Program-made: the position numbers and the translations under genes | Shown: positions 9,251 to 17,922 of the stretch, piece by piece | How positions within the stretch are numbered: position 1 is the first letter of the stretch | Layout: every line of letters begins with the position of its first letter | Notes under the pieces: generated by a model | Seen by the model: the letters and a program-made list of their open reading frames with translations, nothing else | Databases searched by the model: none | What the model was told of the DNA's origin: nothing | Origin: an uncultured Anaerolineae bacterium | Lineage (GTDB): Bacteria; Chloroflexota; Anaerolineae; Aggregatilineales; Phototrophicaceae | Assembly: GCA_937944445.1 (NCBI GenBank) | Contig: CALDYP010000024.1 | Location: 1-64,000 of the forward strand | DNA length: 64,000 nucleotides | Direction of reading: 5' to 3'

Positions 9251-11650
9251 CTACCGCAACCGAATCGCAGCGACCTCGGGCGCGCCGTCCAGCGCCCCGC
9301 GAATCGTGTCATCCAGCACGTTGAAGCGCTCTAGCGACGGGAAGCGATACCACCCAACGCGCACGCTGTAATCCCCCGCGGGCAAGTCGCGCAGCGGGAT
9401 GGTGAACGACTCCAGCCAGAGCGACTCAGCGGGCAGCGCGCCGAGGCTGCGGTCTTCCTGCGCGAGGGGCGCGCCCCCCTCAGGCCGCAGCACGTGCACA
9501 AAACGCACGAACGACTCGCTGAGAGGCGCGTCAAAATCCCACAGCAGCCGCACCGTCAGCACGTCGTTCGTCACCGTGAAGCTGGAGGCGATCAGCGTGA
9601 TGTTGTTCTCATAGACGATCTGCGGGCGGACGTACTCACGGCTGCCGCGCGTCAAGCGGGCGTTCTCGACGGTCAGCGTGCGGCAGGCCAGCTCAGGCAG
9701 GTCTTGGGCGGGGCAGGGCGTGCTCAGCCGCAGCTCCAAACGGTGGAAGCCCGCGCGATCCACCGGCAGCGACACGCGCAGCGGGATGCGCCCATTCACG
9801 CGGACAGTCTGATAAGGCACGCCGTTGAACACGATCGTGACATCGCGCTGGCTGGCGGTCAGCACGGCGTTGAAGTCGATCCAGCCCGCTTCATTGGCGT
9901 AGAAATCGTGAACGAAGCGATCGCGAAATGTGCCAGCGCCGCCCTCGAGCAGCAGATCATCAAGGGGCGCAGCGGCAGGCGGCACATCATAGATGCGGAT
10001 GTCGGCGTCGGCGTAAGTGAGTGTGCCCCATGCGTCGAGCGTGGCTTGCAGGGCGCTCGCTTGGCCGATCTCTGCCGCGCGGCGCACGTGCAAGATGACC
10101 ACGTCTGCCCCGTACTCGCGCAGCAGCGCGGGTGAGAGTGACCGCTCCATCACGTTGAGGCGGGCAGGGTCAACCGGCGTTTGGCGCGTCACCTGCCCGG
10201 CGATGAGCGGCTTCTCGTGGGCAGTCTGCAAGTAGAGCGCGTCTTTGGCGGCCAGCAGGTGACCCCACGGCACGTTGAAGATCGCCCGCACGTCGTCGCG
10301 CGCGCGCAGATCGTAGACGGCCTGCGGGATTGCTGCATCGCGCAGCGGGACGGGGAAGAACATCTGCGTGTCGAACAAGCTTAAGGCAGCCAGCGCGGCC
10401 AGCCCCCCCACGCGCGCCGCTGGCGGCAGCTTCATGCGGCGCGCCCAACGCCACACCATATCTGCCCCGTAGCCGGCCAGCACGGCCAGCGCCAGCGCCA
10501 GCGTGAAGTTGAAGCGCCCGGGCGTCCGCGCGAGGTTGAAGCCAGTCACGTCCTGCACCAGCGCCCACGGCAGCGGGGCGAACGTCCGGTAGTCGCCGAG
10601 GTCGAGCACCAGCGGCTGATCGAACACCTTCAACAGCGACCCGAGCGAGAGCACATACGCCAGCAGCGCCAGCCAGCCCCACCAGCGCGCTTCCGGCCGC
10701 TGCCAGAGCGCCACCAGCGCCAACAGGCCCACCACCACGCCGACGTAGCTGCTGCCCTCGGCCATGTTGACGCCCAGCACTTGGCGCGTCCACGGCAGCC
10801 CGCCCCACAGCGGATGATAAAATGAGGGCGACACCACCGACAGCAGATCGGCGCTGTAGCGCACGACCCCGCCCGCCTCGACGTAGGCGCTGGTCGTCAG
10901 CGTGTCGCGGATCATCGGCTGCAAGAAGAGCAGCATGAAACCGCCCGCCGCCGCCACAATCAGCGCCAAGCGCTGCACGCTGCGCCATTCCTGACGCCAC
11001 ATCAGCCAACACAACATCGCCAGCAGCAGCGGCATCAGCACGTAGATCACTTGCAGCATGTGGCCGCTGGGGCTGAGGTTGAAGAGCACCACCGCCACCG
11101 TGCCCCACAGCAGCAGGCGCGTCTCGGTGCGCAGCGCGCGCAGCAGCGCCCACACGAACAGCGGCACAGGCCACATCACGAGCAAGCCCGCGTGCCCCTC
11201 CACAAGGTGGGCTTGCAGCGTGGGGGCCGCGAGGAACACCGCCCCCGCAAACAAGGCCGGCGCGTCCTCGCGCAGCAGGTCGCGCATCAGCACGGCCATC
11301 GCCAGCCCATTGAGCGCCATCGTCAGCCACACCATCAGGTTGTACGTCAACGGCAGGGGCAGGAACAACGCCAGCGCCCACGCCGGGAAGTATTGAAGCT
11401 GGTTGGCCGCTAGCGCAATGCTGCTGAACCCCTGCGGGTAGCCGAGGTAGGTTTGGTAGTAGAACGGCTGGCCGTTGAGCAGCGCGAAACGGAACCACCA
11501 CGTGTTGCGCATCATCTCGAAGTTGTCGCCAACTGTGCTGCCCATCACTGTTGAAACCGGCGAAAGCACCGCAGGCCACGTGATCAGCAGCGCCAGCAGC
11601 AAGTACCCCACAAACCAGATGGCATAGCGCCATACATGCACGCGCCGCAT
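9251..11650 (-). CDS. Large membrane protein, GT-C/YfhO-like
   Basis: A 799-residue protein. About the first 415 residues hold ten to twelve TM helices; an early outer loop STVGDNFEMMRNTWW carries the acidic pair typical of GT-C lipid-linked glycosyltransferases. The remaining ~380 residues are soluble and beta-rich, as in YfhO-type and oligosaccharide-transfer proteins. This suggests transfer of sugars on the outer face of the membrane, but neither donor nor acceptor can be read. The ATG at 11650 is preceded by AAAGGGGTG, a fair ribosome site. The gene is alone on its strand. A hairpin at 9213-9244 lies just past its stop but lacks a U-run. Confidence 0.7.
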   Translation of the reverse strand: MRRVHVWRYAIWFVGYLLLALLITWPAVLSPVSTVMGSTVGDNFEMMRNTWWFRFALLNGQPFYYQTYLGYPQGFSSIALAANQLQYFPAWALALFLPLPLTYNLMVWLTMALNGLAMAVLMRDLLREDAPALFAGAVFLAAPTLQAHLVEGHAGLLVMWPVPLFVWALLRALRTETRLLLWGTVAVVLFNLSPSGHMLQVIYVLMPLLLAMLCWLMWRQEWRSVQRLALIVAAAGGFMLLFLQPMIRDTLTTSAYVEAGGVVRYSADLLSVVSPSFYHPLWGGLPWTRQVLGVNMAEGSSYVGVVVGLLALVALWQRPEARWWGWLALLAYVLSLGSLLKVFDQPLVLDLGDYRTFAPLPWALVQDVTGFNLARTPGRFNFTLALALAVLAGYGADMVWRWARRMKLPPAARVGGLAALAALSLFDTQMFFPVPLRDAAIPQAVYDLRARDDVRAIFNVPWGHLLAAKDALYLQTAHEKPLIAGQVTRQTPVDPARLNVMERSLSPALLREYGADVVILHVRRAAEIGQASALQATLDAWGTLTYADADIRIYDVPPAAAPLDDLLLEGGAGTFRDRFVHDFYANEAGWIDFNAVLTASQRDVTIVFNGVPYQTVRVNGRIPLRVSLPVDRAGFHRLELRLSTPCPAQDLPELACRTLTVENARLTRGSREYVRPQIVYENNITLIASSFTVTNDVLTVRLLWDFDAPLSESFVRFVHVLRPEGGAPLAQEDRSLGALPAESLWLESFTIPLRDLPAGDYSVRVGWYRFPSLERFNVLDDTIRGALDGAPEVAAIRLR

Positions 11651-11712
11651 GGCAGCACCCCTTTCTCGCTTACTTTGCTATTGTATGCAGCTTGTGTGGA
11701 GCGGCTAGTGTG

Positions 11713-13563
11713 TCATTCGACGCGGCAGGTCTGTTCGTCCAAGCGCCCGACGGCACGCCCCACCGTCTGGCAGGTGGTGATGAGCGCGTTGAGGCTGACG
11801 GTGAAGGTCTGATCGTCGGGGCTGTCCGCGCGCCAGAAGACCCGTTCGGGGTTGAGGACGATGCTGCGGCTGGCAGCGCTGCACGGCCACTCTGGGGGGA
11901 GGGTGGCACTGCGCCCGCTGAGGAAGATCAACACGCAGGTACGCCCGGGCAGAAAATCGCCGAGGGTGGTGCTGCTGTTGACGAAACGATCTGACTCGCT
12001 CAGGCCGGTGAAGGTCAGCCCGCGGATGTCCTGCGCCCGCTCACCGAGGTTAATCAGGGCCAGCACATCGAGCGCGTAGCGCAGTTGAAGTGGCTCCGTC
12101 AGCGTCACGATCGGCGATGGCGCAGTAGTGGGCGTGCGGGTGGGTCGCGGCGTGTTGGTGGCCGTGGCAGAAGGCGTTACGCTGAATTGAGCGGGCGGCA
12201 GCAGGCCATCATCTGTGCTCTCGGCTGTGTTTTCAGGGGTTGCGCTTGGCTCAGGCGTCAGCGACGGCTCAAGCGTGGCAGATGGCGCGGTCGTAGCAGT
12301 TGGCTCTGGCGTTTCGCTTGGCTCTAGCGGCGGGGCTGCGTCCTCAGTCGCTTCAGGTGAAGGCTCACTGACGAGGACGATGAGCGTGGGATCAGGCGAG
12401 AGGGTAAGAGGCACGTCCAGTGCGTTGAGCAAGCTCAGCGCGAGCAGGCCAAAGCCGCCCAAGATCAGAGCGCCTATGAGCACTGTCAGCAGCAGCGGGC
12501 GGCGGTTCGGCTTGCGCGGCAGGGTGGGCATCTTTCGGGTGATGCTGCGTGTGAAGGCAGGTGGCGCTTCCGCGATGGCGGGCATGACGGTTTGTGAGAT
12601 GGGCGCGGGGACAGGGCGCGGCCCACTTGGAACCGGCGTGTTGGGCACGTTCAGTTGGCGGGTGTCTTCAACGTTGAGCGGTTCATCCTCATCGGAGCCG
12701 CGGCTGTCTAAGCCGTTGACCTGTTGGCTTTGATAGGCCGCGCGCAGCTCGCTGATGAACAAGCTGGCAGTCGCAGGGCGGGCGTTGGGGTCTTTCTCCA
12801 GCCCGCGCAAGATGACCTGCTGCATCTGCGGCGAGATCTTCGGGTTGTGGACGCGCGGTGGCTGCGGCACGTCGCGGATGTGGCTGATGGCAATCTCCAT
12901 CGGCGTGTTGCCTCGAAACAGCCGCTGGCCCGTCACGATCTCGTAGACGATCACCGCCAGCGAGTAGATGTCGCTCTTGGGAGTGGCCATCGTGCTGTCG
13001 GTCGCTTGCTCAGGCGAGATGTAACGCGGTGTGCCGAAGGCCGTGCCGAGCGTTTGATCGCCTGTGGAGTAGAGCACTAGCCCAAAGTCTGACAAATATA
13101 CGCGGTCGTTGGCGGCCAACAGCACGTTGGAGGGCTTGACATCGCGGTGGACGATGCCCTTCGCGTGGGCATGATCGAGTGCAGCAGCCACCTGCTCCAA
13201 AATTTTGAGCGCGCGCTCGAGTGGCATCAGCTGGTTCTGCTGTTGATAGTTGGCCAGCACGCTGCTGAGGTCATCGCCTTCGACGTAGCGCATGGCGAGG
13301 AAGTAAAGGTTATCCTGCTGGCCGAATTGGTAGATCGGGATGATGTTGTCGTGTTCGAGTTGGGCGATGGCGCGCGCTTCGCGTTCAAAGCGCAGCGTTA
13401 GGGTGTCATCTTGCCCGGCAATGTCCGGCAGCAGCACTTTGATCGCAGCATGGCGACCGAGTTTGACATCTCGCCCCAGATAGATCGTCGCCATCCCGCC
13501 GATGGCGATCTGGCGTTCGATGATGTAGTCGCCCAGTTGTTTGCCGATCAAGTCGAGCGACAC
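11713..13563 (-). CDS. Transmembrane Ser/Thr protein kinase with extracellular domain
   Basis: A 616-residue Hanks-type kinase. The kinase domain spans residues about 10-275, with Lys42 (AIKVLL), HRDVKPSN at 139-146 (catalytic Asp141), DFG at 159-161 and a GTPRYISPEQ activation segment; all key residues are present, so it should be active. A TM helix spans 356-378, followed by an outer Pro/Thr/Ser/Glu-rich linker and a C-terminal ~120-residue Cys-containing domain that may sense a signal. The start is a GTG two bases after the stop of the upstream roadblock gene; the ribosome site GGCGGTGA lies inside that gene. The two genes are surely one operon, which suggests the roadblock protein is a partner or substrate. 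Confidence 0.9.
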   Translation of the reverse strand: MSLDLIGKQLGDYIIERQIAIGGMATIYLGRDVKLGRHAAIKVLLPDIAGQDDTLTLRFEREARAIAQLEHDNIIPIYQFGQQDNLYFLAMRYVEGDDLSSVLANYQQQNQLMPLERALKILEQVAAALDHAHAKGIVHRDVKPSNVLLAANDRVYLSDFGLVLYSTGDQTLGTAFGTPRYISPEQATDSTMATPKSDIYSLAVIVYEIVTGQRLFRGNTPMEIAISHIRDVPQPPRVHNPKISPQMQQVILRGLEKDPNARPATASLFISELRAAYQSQQVNGLDSRGSDEDEPLNVEDTRQLNVPNTPVPSGPRPVPAPISQTVMPAIAEAPPAFTRSITRKMPTLPRKPNRRPLLLTVLIGALILGGFGLLALSLLNALDVPLTLSPDPTLIVLVSEPSPEATEDAAPPLEPSETPEPTATTAPSATLEPSLTPEPSATPENTAESTDDGLLPPAQFSVTPSATATNTPRPTRTPTTAPSPIVTLTEPLQLRYALDVLALINLGERAQDIRGLTFTGLSESDRFVNSSTTLGDFLPGRTCVLIFLSGRSATLPPEWPCSAASRSIVLNPERVFWRADSPDDQTFTVSLNALITTCQTVGRAVGRLDEQTCRVE

Positions 13564-13565
13564 GC

Positions 13566-14753
13566 TTATTCACCGCCCAGCAGGCCGAGTTCCTGTGCTT
13601 TGTCCCAGTCCAGCGTGCCTGTGCTGGTGCGATCTTCGAGCTTGGCTACTTCCTGCGCCACTTGGTCAAGGTTGAAGAGGCTGTCGAAGTCGCCTTCTGT
13701 GGTCACGCTGAGCAGCTTGTCAAGGTCAAGTTCGCCTTGAATGCCTTCGAGGATGGGGGCAGGCTCGGCGGCTTTGGTCGGTTCTGGCTCTGTCACGAGT
13801 TCTGCGCGGACGACGCGCGGCATGTCCTCCGTGCGCGTCTGACGGATGCGCGAGCGCGGGGCAACCGGCACTTCGACCACTGGCTCTTCGATTGACAAGC
13901 TCAGGATCATCGCTTCAGCGCCGATGATGGCGATCAAGTCTTCAACAACGCGCCGCCCAAAGCTGCGCACTGCGCCCAACTCGCGGTTGCCCCGACGCCC
14001 GTCGAACACCACCACCACCATGTGATGATAGCCCACGGAGAGCACGTAAAAATCGTAGTTCTCGCCGTCGTAGAACTGGAACAGCGCCGTCGTGCCCATG
14101 GCCATCTCGTGCAGCCCCAACAGCGACATGCTGCTGCCGCTCAGCGCGTTGCCCAGCTCGTCACGGTTGATGTAGCCAAGTGTGCCCTGTTCGACCAGCA
14201 CTTTGCCGTCGCGGCTGAGCAGCAGCACGGCCATCGCGGTCAGGTCGCTCATGAATTTGTGGATGATGGGGCGCGCCTTCTCAACGTCGATCTTGGGGAT
14301 CGTAATCACCTTCGGGGTGATTGTGCCAACGTTGGAAGCGGTGCTGACGGGCGGCAGCATGGCCTCACGCGGGTTTTTGCCGTCGATCACCGCCAGCAGC
14401 ACACGCAAGAACTGCGCCACGTCGTAGGGCCGTTTGAAGTAAAAGAACGGTGAATCGCGCAGCATCTGATCGTCAAGATCCATGTCCTCATAATCAGCAA
14501 TGATCAGCACGTGCATGTTCGGGTTAGATTGAGCGACGCGCGCGGCCAGCTCCCAACCGCGCATCCCTTCACCCACGTTCCACGAGGTGATCAGCGCTGC
14601 TGCCTGTCCTATGCGCAGCTCTTCCAGCGCGCTTTCAGCCGTCGGCACGTCGATCTGAATCACGACTCGATCAATCAAAGTCACAGCAGCGCGCACTTGC
14701 TCTTGCACGAGGCCGGTGGGGTCAACGACGATAAAGCGCGGTAATGCTGGCAT
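13566..14753 (-). CDS. Pseudo-receiver plus roadblock/LC7-type protein
   Basis: A 395-residue soluble protein in two parts. Residues about 5-123 have the pattern of a response-regulator receiver (IVVDPTGLVQEQV at the start, FFYFKRPYD containing the conserved Lys at 107), but the site where Asp should be phosphorylated reads ITSWN at 55-59, so it looks unable to accept phosphate. Residues about 165-280 resemble a roadblock/LC7 (MglB-like) domain, which in other bacteria binds small GTPases. The tail is acidic. The ATG at 14753 follows GAGGTG and is preferred to a TTG at 14765. It is directly followed by a Ser/Thr kinase gene (2 bp gap). No MglA-type GTPase gene lies in the window. Confidence 0.75.
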   Translation of the reverse strand: MPALPRFIVVDPTGLVQEQVRAAVTLIDRVVIQIDVPTAESALEELRIGQAAALITSWNVGEGMRGWELAARVAQSNPNMHVLIIADYEDMDLDDQMLRDSPFFYFKRPYDVAQFLRVLLAVIDGKNPREAMLPPVSTASNVGTITPKVITIPKIDVEKARPIIHKFMSDLTAMAVLLLSRDGKVLVEQGTLGYINRDELGNALSGSSMSLLGLHEMAMGTTALFQFYDGENYDFYVLSVGYHHMVVVVFDGRRGNRELGAVRSFGRRVVEDLIAIIGAEAMILSLSIEEPVVEVPVAPRSRIRQTRTEDMPRVVRAELVTEPEPTKAAEPAPILEGIQGELDLDKLLSVTTEGDFDSLFNLDQVAQEVAKLEDRTSTGTLDWDKAQELGLLGGE

Positions 14754-14836
14754 AGAGCACCTCAAAGTTATGTTGCCATGCAGATATGATGGATTATTAT
14801 AACCAACTTGGGGGCAATCTTATAGAAAAATGCGTG

Positions 14837-15631
14837 TTAAGGTTCGCTAACTTCTACGTGATGCAGCCACAGCGTCTGAGGCACACTCAGCGCGCGCACC
14901 CCGGCCCCAAACTGCCCCTGCGGCGTGACGATGGCGTACTGATTGTCGATCCACGCGATGAAGCCCAGCGGCCCGCGCGGCGCGCTGGGCGTGCGCAGCA
15001 CGACCGCGCCCTCCACCCTAAAAGTCAGCGCGTCCGCTTCCCAGAGGATCTCATAGCGGCGGCGCTCTGTCAGCAGGGCTGGATCGAAGGCCCGCTCGTG
15101 AACGCCCAACACAGCTTGCGCGAGGGGGTATAAGCGGCGGTAGAGCAGCGGCACGCGCATAAACGGGATGGCCAGCGGGGCTAACGGCAGCAGCGCGCGC
15201 GCCTGCCAGCGGCTGGCGTCCAGTGTAGCGGCTTTCCAACCGTGGCCGGGCACGCCCTGCGCCAGCGCGAGGTTGCTATCTGGGCTGGCGAAGAAGAACC
15301 ACGCCGTCTGAGGCAGTCGAAAGCCGCGCTGAGTGGGGTCAAAGGTGTGGTTCCACAGGCCGAAGCCCGCTGTGCCGTGGGCATCTTGTGGAGGGGTGTC
15401 GAACTGCGCTTCCACGACGACGCGCAGCGGCGGGCGCAGCGTGAAGCGCCGTGCCTGCGGGTCATAGTCGGTGATCTGAGCGTTGTGGTAGCCGCCGCTG
15501 GCGGGCGCAACGCTCAGGCGCAGCGCGTCGCCCCGCTGCACCACCGTGCCTACCCCCTGCTGCGTGACATGCCAGCGCATTTGATGGTTCACAATCGTCA
15601 AAGGAATGTCTAAAGATAAACAGACAGTCAT
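14837..15631 (-). CDS. Conserved-looking protein of unknown function
   Basis: A 264-residue protein with no signal peptide or TM helix. Sequence character is beta-rich with many aromatic residues: FGLWNHTFDP, RLPQTAWFFFASPDSNL and ITDYDPQARRFTLRPPL suggest a concanavalin/jelly-roll type fold, as in LamG or GH16 proteins, but the ExDxE catalytic motif of GH16 was not found. It starts at the ATG at 15631. A family II repeat lies just upstream, and the roadblock/kinase operon begins on the same strand 83 bp after its stop. No function is assigned. Confidence 0.6.
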   Translation of the reverse strand: MTVCLSLDIPLTIVNHQMRWHVTQQGVGTVVQRGDALRLSVAPASGGYHNAQITDYDPQARRFTLRPPLRVVVEAQFDTPPQDAHGTAGFGLWNHTFDPTQRGFRLPQTAWFFFASPDSNLALAQGVPGHGWKAATLDASRWQARALLPLAPLAIPFMRVPLLYRRLYPLAQAVLGVHERAFDPALLTERRRYEILWEADALTFRVEGAVVLRTPSAPRGPLGFIAWIDNQYAIVTPQGQFGAGVRALSVPQTLWLHHVEVSEP

Positions 15632-15647
15632 CGGCCTGCACCGTTGC

Positions 15648-15694
15648 GCCGAGCGCTTGAGTGCTCGGCTAAGGTGCGTCCCCTGAAGGGGGCT
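15648..15694. repeat. Palindromic intergenic repeat, family II (copy 1)
   Basis: An imperfect hairpin (15648-15669, GCCGAGC arms around a short loop) is followed by CCCCTGAAGGGGGCT at 15680-15694. The same two blocks recur at 29861-29907 and 46684-46790. It sits in the divergent gap between the unknown gene and a small membrane protein. Confidence 0.75.
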
Positions 15695-15779
15695 GGATGA
15701 GGCCTCTGTCCGAATTTAGACACTTCCATCATCAAGAATATCTGCCCTGTTCGCGCCCGACATTGTACAATACAAACCT

Positions 15780-16079
15780 ATGGAAAAGCCTATGCAAACA
15801 ACGCCACCACTCATCACCCAACACCGTTGGTTCTGGCCGGTGATTGCCCTCATCGCGCTGCTGTTCTTCTTCACGCTGGCGCTCGTGCTGCGGGCAGCGA
15901 ATGCGACCCCCAACGACGAAACAACTGTCAACGGAAGCTGCGCGCCCGCCTTTCTACGCCAGTATGACCCTGTGGCGGAGGGCAGCGCCGCGCTGCCCGT
16001 GCTGGGCAACGTGGACGAAATGCTCGACCAAATCGCCCCCGTCGATGCGGTTGAAGCGGACGCCTGCGCCGCCCCTTGA
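15780..16079 (+). CDS. Small single-TM protein, unknown
   Basis: A 99-residue protein with one strong hydrophobic helix near residues 18-41 (WFWPVIALIALLFFFTLALV) and a short Cys-containing C-terminal part outside the membrane. Two cysteines (CAPAF, DACAAP) may pair. A TACAAT -10-like box at 15766-15771 lies very near the ATG, implying a short leader. The end is 3 bp from the convergent aminotransferase gene. Coding potential rests on codon use and the clear membrane segment; no family is recognised. Confidence 0.55.
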   Translation: MEKPMQTTPPLITQHRWFWPVIALIALLFFFTLALVLRAANATPNDETTVNGSCAPAFLRQYDPVAEGSAALPVLGNVDEMLDQIAPVDAVEADACAAP

Positions 16080-16082
16080 GCG

Positions 16083-17264
16083 TTACTGCGCCTCAGCCCA
16101 GTCGATGATGCGGTTCACGCCGGTGAGCACGTGCTCAACGTCGGCGGCGATGGTGACACGGATGAAGCCCTCGCCGCTCGACCCGTAAGCAAGGCCGGGC
16201 ACGACGGCTACGCGCGCGTCGTTCAGCAGCTTCTCCGCTGCGGCCAGCGACGGCATCCCCAGCGGGCGCAAATCCAAGAAGAAGTAGAACGCGCCATAGG
16301 GCGTGATGTAGCCCACGCGCCGCGGCTGGCGCTGGGCAAACGCCGCCATGACCTGCGCCCGCCGCTCGGCATAAGCCGCGCGCATCGCCTCGACGCTGGC
16401 GGCCACCTCTGGGCTGGTGACCGCCGTCAGCCCGCCGATCTGGACGAACTCCGCGACGTTGGTGATGGTATGCTGGCTCTCTTTGAGGGCGCTGCTGATG
16501 ATCGCTGCGGGGGCGCACAAGTAGCCCATCCGCCAGCCGGTCATCGCGTAGGTCTTGCTGAAGCTGTTCACGAGGATGATGTGATCCTCGCCGCCGGCCA
16601 GAGAGGCCGCGCTGGTGAACGCTGCGCCGTCGTACAGCAGGTGATCATAGACCTCGTCGCTGATGAGGTAGAGGTTGTGCGTCTTGGCTAAGTCCAGCAG
16701 GGCTTGCATATACGCCCGTGAGGCGACCGCGCCGGTGGGGTTGCTGGGGGTGTTCAGGACGAGGGCGGCGGTGCGGTCGGTGATCTGGCTCTCCCATTCT
16801 TCCAGTGTGGGGAGGAAGTCGTTTTCCGGCAACGCCTTGATCTGGATCGGCCGGCCACGCAGCACGCGTACCATGTTCGCGTGGGTCTGCCACGAGGCGG
16901 CCGGAACCAGCACCTCATCGCCCGGGTTGAGGATGGCCGCCAGCGCGCAGTGGTAGGCGTGTGTGCCGCCGTGGGTGATGAGCATCTCGCTGTTCGGGTC
17001 GAAGCGGCGGCCCGTGCGCTGCTCGACGTAAGCTGAGAGGGCGCTGCGCAGCTCCGGGAGGCCGCGGCTGTTGGCGTAGTGCGTCTTGCCTTGCAGCATC
17101 GCTTGGTGAGCGGCGTCGATGATCGGCTGCGGGGTGTTGAAGTCGGGGTCGCCGGTCTGAAGGCCGATCACCGGCACGCCTTCCGCCGTCAGCCGCCGCA
17201 CGCGATCCGCAAGCTGAATGGTGAACGATTCGGTGATCTGGGCGAGATTTTGGTTGGTTTTCAT
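16083..17264 (-). CDS. Class I/II PLP-dependent aminotransferase
   Basis: A 393-residue fold-type I aminotransferase of the aspartate aminotransferase superfamily. Visible are GLQTGDPDFNTP near the N-terminus, NTPSNPTGAV (substrate-carboxylate and cofactor Asn), SDEVYDHLLY and NSFSKTYAMTGWRMGY, where the Lys binds PLP as a Schiff base. It transfers amino groups between an amino acid and a 2-oxo acid; the exact substrate is not readable. A second family member lies at 54422-55600. The ATG at 17264 gives a normal family length. The SMR-type transporter is upstream on the same strand, 45 bp away, so they may be cotranscribed. Confidence 0.9.
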   Translation of the reverse strand: MKTNQNLAQITESFTIQLADRVRRLTAEGVPVIGLQTGDPDFNTPQPIIDAAHQAMLQGKTHYANSRGLPELRSALSAYVEQRTGRRFDPNSEMLITHGGTHAYHCALAAILNPGDEVLVPAASWQTHANMVRVLRGRPIQIKALPENDFLPTLEEWESQITDRTAALVLNTPSNPTGAVASRAYMQALLDLAKTHNLYLISDEVYDHLLYDGAAFTSAASLAGGEDHIILVNSFSKTYAMTGWRMGYLCAPAAIISSALKESQHTITNVAEFVQIGGLTAVTSPEVAASVEAMRAAYAERRAQVMAAFAQRQPRRVGYITPYGAFYFFLDLRPLGMPSLAAAEKLLNDARVAVVPGLAYGSSGEGFIRVTIAADVEHVLTGVNRIIDWAEAQ

Positions 17265-17309
17265 GACGTTGTCCTAACACAGGCGCAGTAGAACTCTGAT
17301 TGTAACGCC

Positions 17310-17696
17310 TTAGCCGAAGGATGCCACGATCACCCCGACGGTGATGATGACCATGCCGACGATCTTCACGGGGGTGAGCGCCTCGTTGAAGAAGTAGGCC
17401 GACCCCAACGCGATGATGACGAACGAGCTGGCGATCAGGATCGGGTAGCCGATGCTGATCGGCTCAGTAGAGATGGAGCGCATCCACAGCAGCGTGCCGC
17501 CGCCATACAGCAGCACGCCCAACACGAAGGCCGGTTCCAGCAGCAGCTTGATGATGTCTGCGGGCACTTGCGCTAGCTCGCCGCCGAAGCCGCCGATGCG
17601 GTCGATGCTGTACTTCAACATCAAACTAGAGATGGCCATGATGCCAGAGGCAACCACGATCAACACGATGCCACGCGGGGTGATGCTCAATTCCAT
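17310..17696 (-). CDS. Small DMT/SMR-family transporter
   Basis: A 128-residue protein with four hydrophobic helices, the size and layout of small multidrug resistance or half-EamA proteins, which act as dimers. The last helix pair (ILIASSFVIIALGSAYFFNE and VGMVIITVGVIVASFG) is typical of the family. The membrane-embedded Glu of EmrE in helix 1 is not seen at the usual place, so drug export is doubtful; lipid- or sugar-linked flipping, as in ArnE-type proteins, is an alternative. The ATG at 17696 is chosen because the upstream in-frame extension to 17879 is low-complexity and contains repeat DNA. Confidence 0.7.
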   Translation of the reverse strand: MELSITPRGIVLIVVASGIMAISSLMLKYSIDRIGGFGGELAQVPADIIKLLLEPAFVLGVLLYGGGTLLWMRSISTEPISIGYPILIASSFVIIALGSAYFFNEALTPVKIVGMVIITVGVIVASFG

Positions 17697-17839
17697 AAAA
17701 GGTCTACACTCGCATTCAATGATCTCAGGCGCGGCAACCATAGCAGGCTGAAGCCGCGTTGTACAGGCTGTGCGCAGCGCGCGCGCAGCCGAATCTGCTT
17801 CAAGGGGCGCGTTCGGGTTTGGCGCACTGCTCCCCCGAT

Positions 17840-17859
17840 GGACGCGGCAGGCCGCGTCC
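17840..17859. repeat. Palindromic intergenic repeat, family I (copy 2)
   Basis: A perfect inverted repeat, GGACGCGGC-AG-GCCGCGTCC, followed by CTACTT. It lies in the divergent gap between the SMR-type gene and the membrane coiled-coil gene. The 20-mer matches copy 1 at 18 of 20 positions. Confidence 0.8.
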
Positions 17860-17922
17860 CTACTTGTGCTGTGCGCCATTTTGTCGTATGCTTTTTAGAA
17901 CAAACTATCTATGAGAGGGATC

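Noticed and set aside
10170-11633. 487-codon frame inside the large membrane-protein gene
   Set aside because: Same strand, other frame; Ala/Gly/Arg-rich without domain pattern, while the 799-codon frame has regular TM helices and soluble domain.
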